DNA of 64,000 nucleotides from Alviniconcha marisindica (GCA_018857735.1 JABMCL010002458.1:1-64000), one strand, 5' to 3'. Counted from the first letter of the stretch, positions 32,510 through 44,111 are shown. Numbers and translations are program-made. Notes: a model not told the origin generated them from the letters alone.

Positions 32510-33465
32510 CAGCTGACGGCAGTCACAGTGGTGGTCAAGCCAGACCCAAGGCAGTCAAAAGTGGTGGTCAAGCCAGACCCAAGGCAGTCATAGTGTTTCA
32601 ATCCTAACTGAAGCAGCACTTGGGAACCCACCCCAAGGCAGTCACAGTGGTGGTAAAGAAAAGTCAATGGTGGTCAACCCAGACCCAACATCAAGGGGGC
32701 AAGCCAGACCTAAGGCATTTTCACATGTTCAAGCCAGACCCAAGGCAGCACAGTTGGGGTCCCCAGACCCAAGGCAGTCACAATGGTGGTCAAGAGCCCC
32801 AACAGTCACAGTGGTGGTCAAGCCAGACCCAAGGCAGTCACAGTGGTGGTCAAGCCAGACCCAAGGCAGTCATAGTGGTGGTCAAGCCAGACCCAAGGCA
32901 GTCACAGTGGTGGTCAAGCCAGACCCAAGGCAGTCACAGTGGTGGTCAAGCCAGACCCAAGGCAGTCATAGTGGTGGTCAAGCCAGACCCAAGGCAGTCA
33001 CAGTGGTGGTCAAGCCAGACCCAAGGCAGTCACAGTGGTGGTCAAGCCAGACCCAAGGCAGTCACAGTGGTGGTCAAGCCAGACCCAAGGCAGTCACAAT
33101 GGTGGTCAAGCCAGACCCAAGGCAGTCACAGTGGTGGTCAAGCCAGACCCAAGGCAGTCACAGTGGTGGTCAAGCCAGACCCAAGGCAGTCACAGTGGTG
33201 GTCAAGCCAGACCCAAGGCAGTCACAGTGGTGGTCAAGCCAGACCCAAGGCAGTCACAGTGGTGGTCAAGCCAGACCCAAGGCAGTCACAGTGGTGGTCA
33301 AGCCAGACCCAAGGCAGTCACAGTGGTGGTCAAGCCAGACCCAAGGCAGTCACAATGGTGGTCAAGCCAGACCCAAGGCAGTCACAATGGTGGTCAAGCC
33401 AGACCCAAGGCAGTCACAATGGTGGTCAAGCCAGACCCAAGGCAGTCATTCTCAATACTAACTGA
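32510..33465. repeat. Minisatellite, 30 bp, ~29 copies
   Basis: Unit core 'cagtggtggtcaagccagac' and 'ccaaggcagt'. Long + frames (up to 281 codons) are artefacts of the 30-bp period. Confidence 0.95.
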
Positions 33466-34320
33466 CAGCAGCACTAGCACAAGTGCATTTCAAAAAATGC
33501 TGCCAATAAATAATAATAATGATATTATACATGTACTGAACATCTAAAATGCATGCAGTTCTGTGCAGTTTCACATTCAGTTCTACCAGGTGCAGGTTGT
33601 GTGCAGGTACACAATAATTAATGAACACAAGATAATGGCTGAGGTTGAAGAGTCACACCTCACGGCCAATTTACTGACCAGTGCTTAATGAGTCAGAGAG
33701 CCAAGACTGCATCTAGCAACACTGACGAGGCTGAGGATGCAGCTAAATAAATCACAGGTGAATTACAGAGCTCTGCCTAACAAGGTCAGCCTCAGGGGAG
33801 CGGTGCTGGAATTAAACAACACTCAAACGGCTAACAGAGACAGCAGCTTCTTTGCCAGACTTTGTCAAGTCCCTAGATCTGTCACAGGTGGATTACATAC
33901 AGGTAATTACACTGCAGAGACTCAAATTAAAAGCTGTGTGAGAGCTAATAGCACCTAGATTTATTTTATTTTAATTTTTTTATCAACAGCAACACCCCCT
34001 CACCCCCATTTTTTCCCTTCCCAACCATGTTGCATTCAGTCGTCAATCAACAGATCATTCTGTGTTACAACTTACACTAACATACTATCACTTTTTTTCT
34101 TTCAATCTTTAATGCATGCACACTGCATGCTGCTGTGGGGCACTACAGTGGGGCTCCGCTGTACCTGATGTTTGGTGTGAGAGATGGAGCAGAACCAGCG
34201 GAGCTACACCTTCAACTTCAAACAGTGTGCATTGAACAGTGTGCATCGCTGATTTGCTCTGACAGATTCCCAAAGTTTGTGCACAACAAGGGACGAGAAG
34301 TACTTCCCTTGGAGACTGAC
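33465..34320. other. Intron 3 unique sequence
   Basis: No gene, RNA or array seen. 'acaggtgaattacag' and 'acaggtggattacatac' are a loose duplication. Confidence 0.55.
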
Positions 34321-35045
34321 ACAGTGAGACAGTCATGCTGTCTTGACACACAATGACACAGTGAGACAGTCATGCTGTCTTGACACACAATGACACAGTG
34401 AGACAGTCATGCTGTCTTGACACACAATGACACAGTGAGACTGTCATGCTGTCTTGACACAGACTGACAGTGAGACTGTCATGCTGTCTTGACACAGACT
34501 GACAGTGAGACTGTCATGCTGTCTTGGCACACAGTGACAGTGAGGCTGTCATGCTGCCTTGGCACAGACTGATAGAGCGAGACTGCCATGCTGTCTTGGC
34601 ACAGACTGACAGAATGAGACTGCCATGCTACCTTGGCACAGACTGACAGAGCGGGGCTGTCATGCTGCCTTGGCACAGACTGATAGTGAGACTGTCATGC
34701 TGCCTTGGCACAGACTGACAGAGTGAGACAGTCATGCTGCCTTGGCACAGACTGACAGTGAGACTGTCATGCTGCTTTGGCACAGACTGACAGTGAGACT
34801 GTCATGCTGCCTTGGCACAGATTGACAGTGAGACTGTCATGCTGCCTTGGTACAGACTGACAGAGTGAGACAGTCATGCTACCTTGGCACAGACTGACAG
34901 TGAGACTGTCATGCTGCTTTGGCACAGACTGACAGTGAGACTGTCATGCTGCCTTGGCACAGATTGACAGTGAGACTGTCATGCTGCCTTGGCACAGACT
35001 GACAGCAAGACTGTCATGCTGCCTTGACACAGACTGACACACAGT
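34320..35045. repeat. Minisatellite, ~33-37 bp
   Basis: Unit core 'agtgagactgtcatgctgcc' with 'ttggcacagactgac'. About 20 copies with interspersed variants ('gagcgagactgcc', 'gagtgagacagtc'). Confidence 0.93.
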
Positions 35046-35269
35046 AGCACAAGTTTATGTATTTGTATGCTGCTTTTTTGCAATTAATGTTGTTTTCAAT
35101 CCATTTTTCTGTGTAATTAAGTATACATGTAGCATTGCTTTGTCCACTTTGATAGGCAATTGCTTTTGGTCAGAAACTTTTGAAGCAAAGTGGAAAATGT
35201 TGCCAGCCGTTTTGGATTTTGGTGATGGGTGTCACATTTTGGGTACCCGGCTCTGGAAAATTATCCTCT

Positions 35270-35500
35270 TATTCTAAGTTCAACTATGAAGATGCGTTGG
35301 AAAATGACCCTCTTATGCAAAGGTCTATTGTAATGTGAACAGGCATTGGAAAATGACCCTCTTATTCTAAGTTCTATTGTGAAGATGTGTTGGAAAATGA
35401 CCCTCTTAAGTCTTATTCTAAGTTCTATTGTGAAGATGCATTGGAAAATGACCTTCTTAAGTCTTGTTCTAAGTTCTATTGTGAAGATGCACTACAGCAA
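35270..35500. repeat. Minisatellite, ~44-55 bp (4 copies)
   Basis: Copies of 'ttggaaaatgaccctcttat' with 'ctaagttctattgtgaagat', ending 14 bp from the exon 3 donor but not including it. Confidence 0.85.
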
Positions 35501-35513
35501 GGCTGCACTGTAC

Positions 35514-35622
35514 CTGGTGCTGTTTGTTGTAGCGGTCCACCTTATGTCCAGCCAGCGCCATCAACTGTATCAGCTTCTTGACCATGGCTTCGTTCTCGTG
35601 CACCACAGCAATATGCAGGGGA
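35514..35622 (-). CDS. BCL3-like: Nuclear IkB/BCL3-like protein, exon 3 (ankyrin repeat 1)
   Basis: Acceptor 'cttgtgtctttccag', donor CAC-CAG|GTACAG. One base completes the Val begun in exon 2. Then come 36 codons reading P-L-H-I-A-V-V-H-E-N-E-A-M-V-K-K-L-I-Q-L-M, A-L-A-G-H-K-V-D-R-Y-N-K-Q-H-Q. Together with D-E-D-G-D from exon 2 this is the first ankyrin repeat with the longer helix-2 insert and the D-x-Y-N ending typical of BCL3 and IkB-type proteins. Length 109 bp, phase 2 to 0, matching neighbours. Confidence 0.9.
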
Positions 35623-35799
35623 CTGGAAAGACACAAGGGCAAAGGTTATCTGACACTCTTGTGAACCAGCCGTTTCATCTCTCTGTCCTTGTAGTCTGTT
35701 ATACTGCATCCCAAATCAACCAGACTACCCACCCAAAGCAGAGTAAAACACTCTGAAAAGTGGCAAGGTCTTGGGTAGAGTTAAGGCCACGACCCACTT

Positions 35800-35985
35800 G
35801 CAAACACAGTCACATGACTACAACACGAGCAGTGCGCCATTTGTGAGTACAGTCACGTGACTACAACATGAGGCAGTGCATCGCTTGCGAGTACAGTCAC
35901 GTGACTACAACATGATGTCATGAGGCAGTGCGTCACTTGCGGGTACAGTCACATGACTACAACATGAGGCTGCGCATCACTAAAG
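35800..35985. repeat. ~45-55-bp repeat with CACGTGAC (4 copies)
   Basis: Copies of 'gtacagtcacgtgactacaa' with 'gaggcagtgcatcac' in intron 2. Confidence 0.85.
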
Positions 35986-35999
35986 GCTATGATCGACTT

Positions 36000-36630
36000 T
36001 CAGTGATGGTCATACAACTGCGGGATGTACGATCGGTTGCTGTGGGAGACTACAAACTCTGAACTTACTGAAGTCACCATCAAGTGTGAGAACAGAGCAA
36101 ATTTGAAACCTAGAACATTACACAATCAGTCACTCAATGGTGACAGGACCGTCTGTGGTTTCCTGTGGCAACTGATCATTTGTCATGTAGTTATATATCC
36201 ATGACTGAAAGTAGATCATAGCCTTAACATTACCAGCTGTCATGTAGCATGCTATGACACCCGTTCATGCGCTGATTGGTGGAAAGGTGATGCATCTGGA
36301 GTACACTGTATGGTCTCAGTTTATTGGACAAAATACTTAACTCGCACGGTTTACCAAGAATGCCTAACACAGTATTAGTATTTTCAAATATATATATTTG
36401 TCTATTACAATATATATATATCATATATGCAATTTTCATTTGTTATCACCATCACAGTATCAGACGACTTACACTTATAATGTCAGAATCAGAATGAAAT
36501 GAGAATGGAGCAAGTTTCAAGCCTACATAGTACATCACATGACCGGATCCGACATTTGATGGTGACATCATGGTCTGTCTGTCTGCATAGTAATTCACCA
36601 TGTAATTATATCAGGGGTTGCAAACATACC
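36000..36630. other. Intron 2 unique sequence
   Basis: No gene or RNA recognised. A small AT-rich dyad occurs at about 36390-36426 (tatatatat). Confidence 0.55.
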
Positions 36631-36632
36631 CC

Positions 36633-36673
36633 TCCCCCCCCCCCCCCCCAAAAAAAAGGGGGGGGGGGGGGGA
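36633..36673. repeat. Poly-C / A7 / poly-G inverted homopolymer
   Basis: A run of about 17 C, seven A and then about 15 G forms a perfect self-complementary structure. Confidence 0.85.
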
Positions 36674-36806
36674 TTTCAACACAAAAATATCAAAATAAAT
36701 CCCTCTCACACAACTGCTCAAACCCCATGCATTTACCATATAATATTATATAGAATATATATTATATGCAAAAATCCCAGACCTGTACAACAGAATGCAT
36801 TCTACT

Positions 36807-37262
36807 TAAAGGCTTTGAACCGTCTCTCTCTTGCTCACTCTCTTTCTCTCTGACGTTTTGAACCGTCTCTCTCTTGCTCACTCTCTTTCTCTCTGACGTT
36901 TTGAACCGTCTCTCTCTTGCTCACTCTCTTTCTCTCTGACGTTTTGAACCGTCTCTCTCTTGCTCACTCTCTTTCTCTCTGACGTTTTGAACCGTCTCTC
37001 TCTTGCTCACTCTCTTTCTCTCTGACGTTTTGAACCGTCTCTCTTGCTCACTCTCTTTCTCTCTGACGTTTTGAACCGTCTCTCTCTTGCTCACTCTCTT
37101 TCTCTCTGACGTTTTGAACCGTCTCTCTCTTGCTCACTCTCTTTCTCTCTGACGTTTTGAACCGTCTCTCTCTTGCTCACTCTCTTTCTCTCTGACGTTT
37201 TGAACCGTCTCTCTCTTGCTCACTCTCTTTCTCTCTGACGTTTTGAACCGTCTCTCTCTTTC
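36807..37262. repeat. Minisatellite, 43 bp, 10-11 copies
   Basis: Unit core 'gacgttttgaaccgtctctc' with 'tcttgctcactctctttctc'. Copies are almost identical; one lacks a TC pair near 37040. Confidence 0.95.
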
Positions 37263-37269
37263 TCTCTGA

Positions 37270-38035
37270 TGTCAGGGTGAGCAGTCGTTGTTAGAACATG
37301 TCAACTTTGACAGTCGCCAGGCCAGGGTGGGTGACATTGAACAAAGTCAGTGATGGTTCACTGTCAACATCAGTTTTTGGCCGCATGACTAGTTTACACC
37401 GTTCATTTACATGCAGGACTGACCACAATTAGTAGCTCAGCATAATGTCACGGAAGAAACTCAGAAAATTCTGAGGTTGTTTTTTTCACAGTCGTGATGC
37501 TTTCTAAACCAGTTCCTTCCACTAGCCCTGAGCCAGTTAACAATAGGCCACAGGTCTACTCAAGAAGGCGAACAAAACAGCCAGGAATCCACCAGTGCCA
37601 GCAAAGGCTGAGATCTAACCAGGCACTGTTGAAAAATGTTAACTGCCATGGAGGGTCCCAAGTTCAAGGATACCGATAGTAGTGCTGTTATCTGTTGGGC
37701 TTGCACAGAATTTTGCAGTAGGTGTGAGAGGCAGAATTTCAACTAGCTAAGTGCAGGATTGTTCTTAAAAAATCGCTGTCAATGTGCTTACCAACTGTTT
37801 GGTTGTACGCATTTTTTCCAAGACAATACGATGGTTGTGACATGCATGTTCTAAAAAGTGTTTGTGACCCCTGCGTAGTACCATGGTTGAAAGTGGATCA
37901 TAGCCATTACTCAGAAATAAATGACAGTAGAAATAATACAGATTTTGATGCATGTTTGTAAAATTAATTCACTGCTGACACAGTATCTCACTGGGCACGG
38001 CAAGAAAGCTGTCCTCCTGCAAAGTCTCTGGAAGC
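37270..38035. other. Intron 2 unique sequence
   Basis: A 61-codon + frame (37494-37679; R-P-Q-V-Y-S-R-R-R-T-K-Q-P) has no recognisable family. Nothing else seen. Confidence 0.5.
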
Positions 38036-38345
38036 AGATCAAAACTAACTGTGCAAATGGAAGAGGAGCAAAACTAACTGTGCAAATGAAAGAGAAACAA
38101 ACTAACTGTGCAAATGGAAGCGGAACAAAACTAACTGCAAATGGAAGAGGAACAAAACTAACTGTGCAAATGGAAGAGGAACAAAACTAACTGTGCAAAT
38201 GGAATAGGAACAAAACTAACTGTGCAAATGGAAGTGGAACAAAACTAACTGTGCAAATGGAAGAGGAACAAAACTAACTGTGCAAATGCAAGCGAAACAA
38301 AACTAACTGTGCAAATGCAAGCAAAACAAAACTAACTCAGTAACT
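38036..38345. repeat. Minisatellite, 29 bp, ~10 copies
   Basis: Copies of 'aaaactaactgtgcaaatgg' with 'aagaggaac'. Confidence 0.93.
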
Positions 38346-39187
38346 GTGCAAAATAACAAACTGAGCAACAACAAAAAAAGACAGTGGCTGCTTCTTGAAG
38401 CATTTTTAATGGTAATGATACCACTGTTCTGTAACAAGTATCGTACCCCTGTTCACTGCAACTCAAAAATACAATTACAAACACTGAAGCAGTTCCGCAC
38501 ATCAGGTCAAAAACATCCTTGCTAATATTTAAGTCATGTTACCCTTTAAACAGCAAGGCTTTGATTCATTTGTGCTTAGCAAGTACTCTAAAGTATCATG
38601 TGAATTGTGCTATGACATCATGAAACATGACATGGAGGAAATAACCACAAGAGTTGGACAAGACTTAAGCAGAAGTGCAGTTCCACCATAATTAACTTGG
38701 TGATGAATAATCACATGCCTGTAGGATAACTTACTTTACAATTACATGTTTACATTCTGATTTTGATACTTTTACATTATGTATTATCATAAAGTCTATC
38801 TTAAGTAATTTCCACAGGCTGATCATGTTATTTCAGTTTCAAATTCTAGGCTGATTTTGTTGTAAAGCGCTGTGAAGTTATTCCAGTATTCACTGGCACA
38901 GTGCTATCAAATTTTGATTTATGATCATAAATCATTATTATAACTATTATTATCTCAGCTTAAAGAGTTCTTAAGCAGATCCCTTGGTTTAAAAAAAACA
39001 AAAACAAGTATGATTATAAATAGAAACATTAGTATAACCTAGTGATAAGCAGATTAACCATTGAAAAAACTAAATTAGTAAATGTAAAAACTAAATCAGT
39101 AAATGTAAAAACTAAATCAGTAAATGTAAAATAGATGAAATAAATTGACACCACTGGCAAGCTGACTTGTCAAGTGGCGGTACTTAC
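38346..39187. other. Intron 2 sequence next to the exon 2 donor
   Basis: Unique AT-rich sequence. Three copies of the 21-bp unit 'aactaaatcagtaaatgtaa' lie at about 39067-39130. Confidence 0.55.
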
Positions 39188-39308
39188 ACATCTCCATCCT
39201 CATCTGGGGTGATGGCTGTGTTTATCTCTGATATCAGCTGCATGCACATGGCTGGTGGCAACACCTGAGCCAGCAGATTGACCGGTGGCACTGGCGATGG
39301 TGAGGATA
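39188..39308 (-). CDS. BCL3-like: Nuclear IkB/BCL3-like protein, exon 2 (linker into ankyrin domain)
   Basis: Acceptor 'cgtgttgtctttgcag', donor GATGT|GTAAGT (121 bp, phase 1 to 2). It reads V-S-S-P-S-P-V-P-P-V-N-L-L-A-Q-V-L-P-P-A-M-C-M-Q-L-I-S-E-I-N-T-A-I-T-P-D-E-D-G-D-V. The D-E-D-G-D at the end is the strongly conserved entry to ankyrin repeat 1 of IkB and BCL3 proteins (D-x-D-G-D-T-P-L-H). Here Thr is replaced by Val, completed by the next exon. Confidence 0.88.
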
Positions 39309-39486
39309 CTGCAAAGACAACACGGCACAATGTCAATGCATAACAATAACGTATAATATATATATCACACTGAAACTCGGCACTATGTAGCATTACAGTT
39401 ACATGCACAGTACACATAGCATTACATGCACAGTACAGTTCAAAGTAGGATCCTCCGTTATGGATGCACACATGTAGTGTGTGTAT

Positions 39487-39544
<58 letters not shown>

Positions 39545-41465
39545 TGCATTACTTGTAGATTGTTCTGTCTAAATTTATATATGACTTTGTGCCGAAAGGT
39601 GCGCATGCAAGGGGTTATGCACTTCAGTTGAAAATAAAACATTGCTGAAAACTGTTTTTGTTTGAAATGTTGTGTTGTGTGCATGCATGAATGAATGAAT
39701 ATATAGTGCAGATAATTTCAGCAACCAGGCTGTGGTTGATTTCAAGATACAGTCATCACATGCTAAAAAAAGCGCTAAAAATGACCGCCAAAAATGGACA
39801 TCCAATGTACTGAGTGATTTTTGTCACTTTGCTTGTAACAAATCGCTAGCACATGGAGTAACAATCATTGATTAGTACGCGGAAAACATCGTTTTATACG
39901 GATAATATCAACACTCACGATAGGTGCATTTTCAATCAACTGATCGCGAATGTTTGCACTGTAGCTATGTCAGATGTGTTGTAACCTCGAACTGAAAACT
40001 TTGAACAACTGAAAAACGACAGCATCACTTCGGAATCACCGGAAACATCGCGTGTGTTCCGATCCATGCATTTGCACTACCCAGGAAACCACTCTTTTTT
40101 TCCAGCAAAGTTTTGCACGAAGTCCTAAGAACATTCCCCAGTCATTTAATATTGTTGTAATATCTGACGTTATACAAAATATCTAATATTTTTTTACAAA
40201 ACAAATGAGAAAGCAATCTCATTTTTAACAACATCCAGCACATCACTGACCTTTCCTGAATGACTTCATTCTGCCAGCCGCATGGCATGTCTTTGTTCGC
40301 AAACATTGACAGGTGTGTTGTAGTATTCTTCAGTGGTCTGATGTAATACATCAATCTGATGTAGAACATGCACTGTGTGATTTTTCAGGAGTTTATTGAG
40401 AATATTTTCAAGTTTTCAGCTGATTTGGGTGTGTGAAATGAAAGTACTATGAAAAGTGACATCTTCCTGCCTCGAAGATTTAAAAAACGTTTTTTCATAC
40501 TTAGCCAAGTACAGCATGAAGAATTTTATTACAACAAGACAATATGTTGTAAATCTTATGTGTAACTGTTGACTCAGGATGTGTACTCAATTTCATCAAA
40601 AACTTGTCAGTTATAAGTGCATGCTTTTTGTAGACTTTAGTGGTGATTGTGAGAATATTTTGTTAACTGAGTGAGAGCTACGATAGTGATGAAGTTCCAG
40701 TTTTTTTCTTGAAGTACTTATCGTCCTGAAAGTTATGTCAGATATCATGTTTGCTACACAACTGTTGTTGTAACTCTAATGTGAAACGTTAACTTTTAAA
40801 GTTTAATTAAGCCCAGCTGATGTTAGTAATACCAATAGCGGTTCCGAGAACTGAGTACTGATTTGTGTAGAGGTCATGGTGTGTAGGTTTGACATGTTTG
40901 TACTGAGCATATCAGTATTGGGACAGTTGCTGGTTATTGGTTTAATAATTTCAGATTCATAACACTTCAAATTAATTGACATGACCAGGGTATGCGGAAC
41001 TGAGCGTACTCCCGAGCCAAGTGGTACAGCAAGGAGGAAAACATCAAACACAGACAGTTGCAGACGGTACAGAGAGAGGCTGGCCGCAGAGAATCCACAT
41101 CTCGAAGAGCTGGGGGAGGGGGCAGGGGGGGTCTGGACTTAACTGTTAATGTAAATTATCTTGATAAGATCAGGTCATTCTGATTTGTTTTTGTTAGAGT
41201 GATCTAAGCAAATAAAATGTTTTCTAAGCTAAAAATTGGGGATTGAAGGTTACTCACTCACTCATGTCAGAACTACAATAATAACAGGGAATTTATAGAG
41301 CACTGGCAGAAACTCAAACTCAAAGCACTTTGCAATTTAATTATAAACGTAAAACATGCAACCGGTAATCTATAATACTTACACATACACTGTCACACTC
41401 ACAGTCACACACTCACACCCAAATCAATGGCATAAAAATGTATCAATAAACATACTTACATAAAA
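39309..41465. other. Intron 1 mostly unique sequence
   Basis: AT-rich unique sequence without recognisable coding or RNA features. It includes a TG microsatellite at 39478-39541 and an 'atga' quadruplication near 39687. Confidence 0.6.
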
Positions 41466-41474
41466 CACAGTTAA

Positions 41475-41632
41475 ACACCACACACACACACACACACATG
41501 CGAACATACACACGCACACTTACTGTATACTAAGTTACAGGCGTGCACGTGCACAATGCAAATAAAGAACACACACACACACACACATACACACACTCAC
41601 AGTCACACATACACACACACACACACACACAA
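41475..41632. repeat. (CA)n microsatellite cluster
   Basis: Several interrupted CA tracts directly upstream of the SINE. Confidence 0.93.
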
Positions 41633-41635
41633 ACA

Positions 41636-41875
41636 TGTGGGGATGGGGATAGCTCAGTGGTTTGAGCATCAGACTCGTGATCGAAAGGTCCTGGGTTCGA
41701 GTCCCGGCAGGAGCGGTGGGAGATTTTTTTCCAGGGTCGACTTTCTGTGCTGACATTTCAGCATCCATTCCACCCCCATGGTACTACAGTAGCATGTAAA
41801 AGATCCCAGTCATTCCACCAAAAGTGCAGGCAGCAAGTTACAGCTAAATACACACACATCCTACCTATTTTCCTT
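41636..41875 (+). mobile_element. tRNA-derived SINE
   Basis: The head begins 'ggggatggggatagctcagt', has an A-box (tagctcagtggtttgagc) and a B-box (ggttcgagtcc), and looks like a decayed tRNA. It is followed by a non-tRNA body with 'catgtaaaagatcccag'. The tRNA-like cloverleaf lacks a matching acceptor stem and the body follows directly, so this is a SINE and not a tRNA gene. It lies in intron 1, antisense to the BCL3-like gene. Confidence 0.75.
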
Positions 41876-42263
41876 TGAATAAAATGACACTGTAAACTGG
41901 TGCAAGGCTGAATGGTGTACACAGAACTTGTGCTGAGAGAGCAGCAGTTTTACATGGCATCAGCCGTGCAACAACCAAAGAGCGCTATCACTTCTGTGGA
42001 TATAAAAAATATGTGCTATAAAAAAGGATACAGTCACTCATTCAGAATCACATGCGACAGGAGCACAGTGAGTCTGCTTGAGAGTAGAGAACAGTGCTAT
42101 ATATATAAAAGTGATGAATAATAATAACATGCACATGGTTGGTAATGGTATGAGCACACGAACACAACACGCACTTATACTAAGTTATAAGCACAAACAA
42201 TGCAAAACAAGAACACACACACACACACAGGGTAAAAAACTAATATTTAAAAAAGCTGCATAC

Positions 42264-43671
42264 CACTGGTATTTTTTGCATGTGCAGCAGCACTGGTGGT
42301 TGTTACAGCAAGTGCAGATGCACTCGTTGATGCAGGACTGGTCACTGACGGAGATGGCGGCACGGAACACACTGAGCTCTGCTGTGGTAGTGAAGACGAT
42401 GTTGATGATGATGAAGAATCGATGATCCTCCTTTTCTTTAGCGGAAGGGATTTTTCATCACTGTCTCTGTGTGGGCTTAGCTGTGATGCAGCACCACTGT
42501 CTTGCGACACCGGTGCCGACGTCAGACGGCCTGCGCTGCTCAGCTGAAGAGAGGCGATGGCGCTGGGCAGGCTGGGAAGGCTGGGGATGCTAGGTAACGG
42601 CAGACCTGTGCTTCCTAGTGAAAAGCTGGGCAAACTATCAAGGCTGAGGCTCGTTAGGCTGGGCTGGCTTGGTAGGCTGGGCTGGCTTGGTAGATTGGGA
42701 TGGCTTGGTAGATTGGGATGGCTTGGTAGGCTGGACTGGCTCAGTAGATTGGGCTGGCTCGGTAGATTGGGCTGGCTTGGTAGACTGGGATGGCTTGGTT
42801 GCTTAGACCGGCTTGGTTGGTAACTGGTCAGTGCCGGCGTTGTCAACGACACTGGCACTTGTGAAGTTTTTGGTGTTGACTGGCGTGACACCGACATTGA
42901 TGGTGATGATGATGAAACTGATGATGTCGGAAAATCCAACAATGAGGAAGCAACCACTGTGTTTCCCCCCACAACTGGTCCGGGAGGCGTGGCGGTGCCG
43001 GAAGCCGGAACAAACGTTGCCCTCTCCTGGTGCACACCACCTGGTGCCGCTCTATGCGGACTACTGACCCCAAGGCCACCCAAGTTCTCACTTGCAGCGG
43101 GGGCGACATCTTGCACTGCAGGTGAGGTGAAGTTGGCTCCGCGTTTGCCACCATCACCATCACCACCACCTCGACTTCGACCCCGGCCTCGGGCGCTTAC
43201 AGTTCTCGGTGCGGTCGCCGACAACTGGTGCGGCATGCCCTCGCCATGCAGGCTGTCGGGTCCAGCTGATAACGTGGGCGTGAAGGCAGACATAGCTGGG
43301 GTCCCTTCTTGTTGCACAACTTTCCCTCTTTTCCCTCGCCCCCTTGTTGACCTACTTTTGCTTTCGCGTCCCGTACCTTGTTCGCCCTTGCCTCTCCCGC
43401 CGCGGCTTCTCGCACGAGGCACAACGGCTTTGTCGCTGTTCGTGGAGGTGCTTGGCAGCGAATTTGCCTGAGAAACTTGGTTTGAATCCCTGAAAGTTGA
43501 AGACAGACCGAGCGACGAGAGCGCCTCCGCAGCGGCAAGGCGATCCTCCAGCTCCTTCTGGTCCATGGTGGTCGTAGTTGTGGTTGCGTGTCGCGGGGTC
43601 AAACTCGTTCGTCGATAATGTACTTCGCTTGGATGGCGTTTACCTGCACTTTCCGCCTCTGCAACGGTCAT
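42264..43671 (-). CDS. BCL3-like: Nuclear IkB/BCL3-like protein, first coding exon
   Basis: The start is the first in-frame ATG (43669-43671), downstream of an in-frame TGA at 43690-43692. A second candidate start, M-D-Q-K-E-L-E-D-R-L at 43566, could also be used. The exon has 469 codons plus one base and ends AGTG|GTATGC, matching exon 2. It encodes a disordered N-terminus: R-G/R-G-G-rich basic segments (S-R-G-G-R-G-K, R-G-R-G-K-R-G-K), a 15-bp coding repeat (L-P-S-Q-P-N) at about 42650-42800, D-S-G-A-A-S at residues 391-396 (42484-42501), and a basic K-K-R-R at 412-415, a likely nuclear localisation signal. D-S-G-x-x-S is the beta-TrCP phosphodegron form used in IkB proteins. The N-terminus is much longer than in mammalian BCL3. 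Nuclear modulation of NF-kB is inferred from the ankyrin exons. Confidence 0.82.
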
Positions 43672-43812
43672 TGTTGACACCTGCGGGTTTCAAGGTCAGT
43701 GGTTTCGACCCACATTTCGGCCTCCTTGCAGCCAGCGTGAAGTTTTTAACGGAAAAACCAGATTGTGCGAATGTCAGGAAAGCACCGACTTGCCAGGGAA
43801 AGTCCCGCTTGT

Positions 43813-43835
43813 CACGTGGGGTCTGCTAGTCCAAT
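43813..43835. promoter_or_regulatory. E-box (CACGTG) and CCAAT box
   Basis: CACGTG at 43813-43818 and CCAATCAG from 43831 lie between the BCL3-like ATG and the divergent + strand ORF. The CCAAT box is in + orientation. Confidence 0.45.
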
Positions 43836-43860
43836 CAGAGCGCTCTTTTCAGGCTCCATT

Positions 43861-43871
43861 GGGGATTTCCC
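43861..43871. promoter_or_regulatory. NF-kB (kB) site
   Basis: GGGGATTTCCC fits the GGGRNNYYCC consensus in two overlapping registers. It sits about 190 bp upstream of the first ATG of the BCL3-like gene, next to an AT-rich 'ctatatttaga' (43905-43915). NF-kB control of nuclear IkB genes is well known, and autoregulation here is inferred. Confidence 0.55.
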
Positions 43872-43955
43872 ACGCATGATCATGTCCACGACTAGTCGTT
43901 GGAGCTATATTTAGAAACCGCAGTTGGTGTCGAAATCCCAAGCGTTGTGTACAAT

Positions 43956-44111
43956 ATGGCGGACCCAGCTCCGACTGGTTTCAACGAGCGCAAAAGAAAT
44001 CGTTCACAAGTTTTGGCCATTTGTGTCCATTTTGAACGTAGAGCAGGTCTCTTCTGCTCTACGTCTTCCGAGTTCTTCAGCCAGCTGCCACTGAGCTTTC
44101 GGAAGACGTGA
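43956..44111 (+). CDS. Small divergent ORF (51 aa), unrecognised
   Basis: The ATG lies in 'acaatatggcggac', which resembles the YY1/initiator-type AAnATGGCG found at many first exons, about 85 bp from the kB site and divergent from the BCL3-like gene. The frame reads M-A-D-P-A-P-T-G-F-N-E-R-K-R-N-R-S-Q and ends F-R-K-T stop. GTGAAGT at the stop could also be a weak donor. I recognise no domain. It may be a first exon, or the shared promoter may give non-coding transcripts. Confidence 0.3.
   Translation: MADPAPTGFNERKRNRSQVLAICVHFERRAGLFCSTSSEFFSQLPLSFRKT
44036..44064. other. 11-bp perfect inverted repeat, 7-nt loop
   Basis: ACGTAGAGCAG (44036-44046) and CTGCTCTACGT (44054-44064) flank GTCTCTT. 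It lies inside the small divergent ORF. Confidence 0.7.

Noticed and set aside
32620..33547. Gln/Ser/Gly-rich + ORFs of up to 281 codons
   Set aside because: 30-bp repeat inside intron 3 of a gene on the other strand.
41640..41715. tRNA gene
   Set aside because: A- and B-boxes are present, but the acceptor stem does not pair and a SINE body follows; the same structure recurs at 59150.
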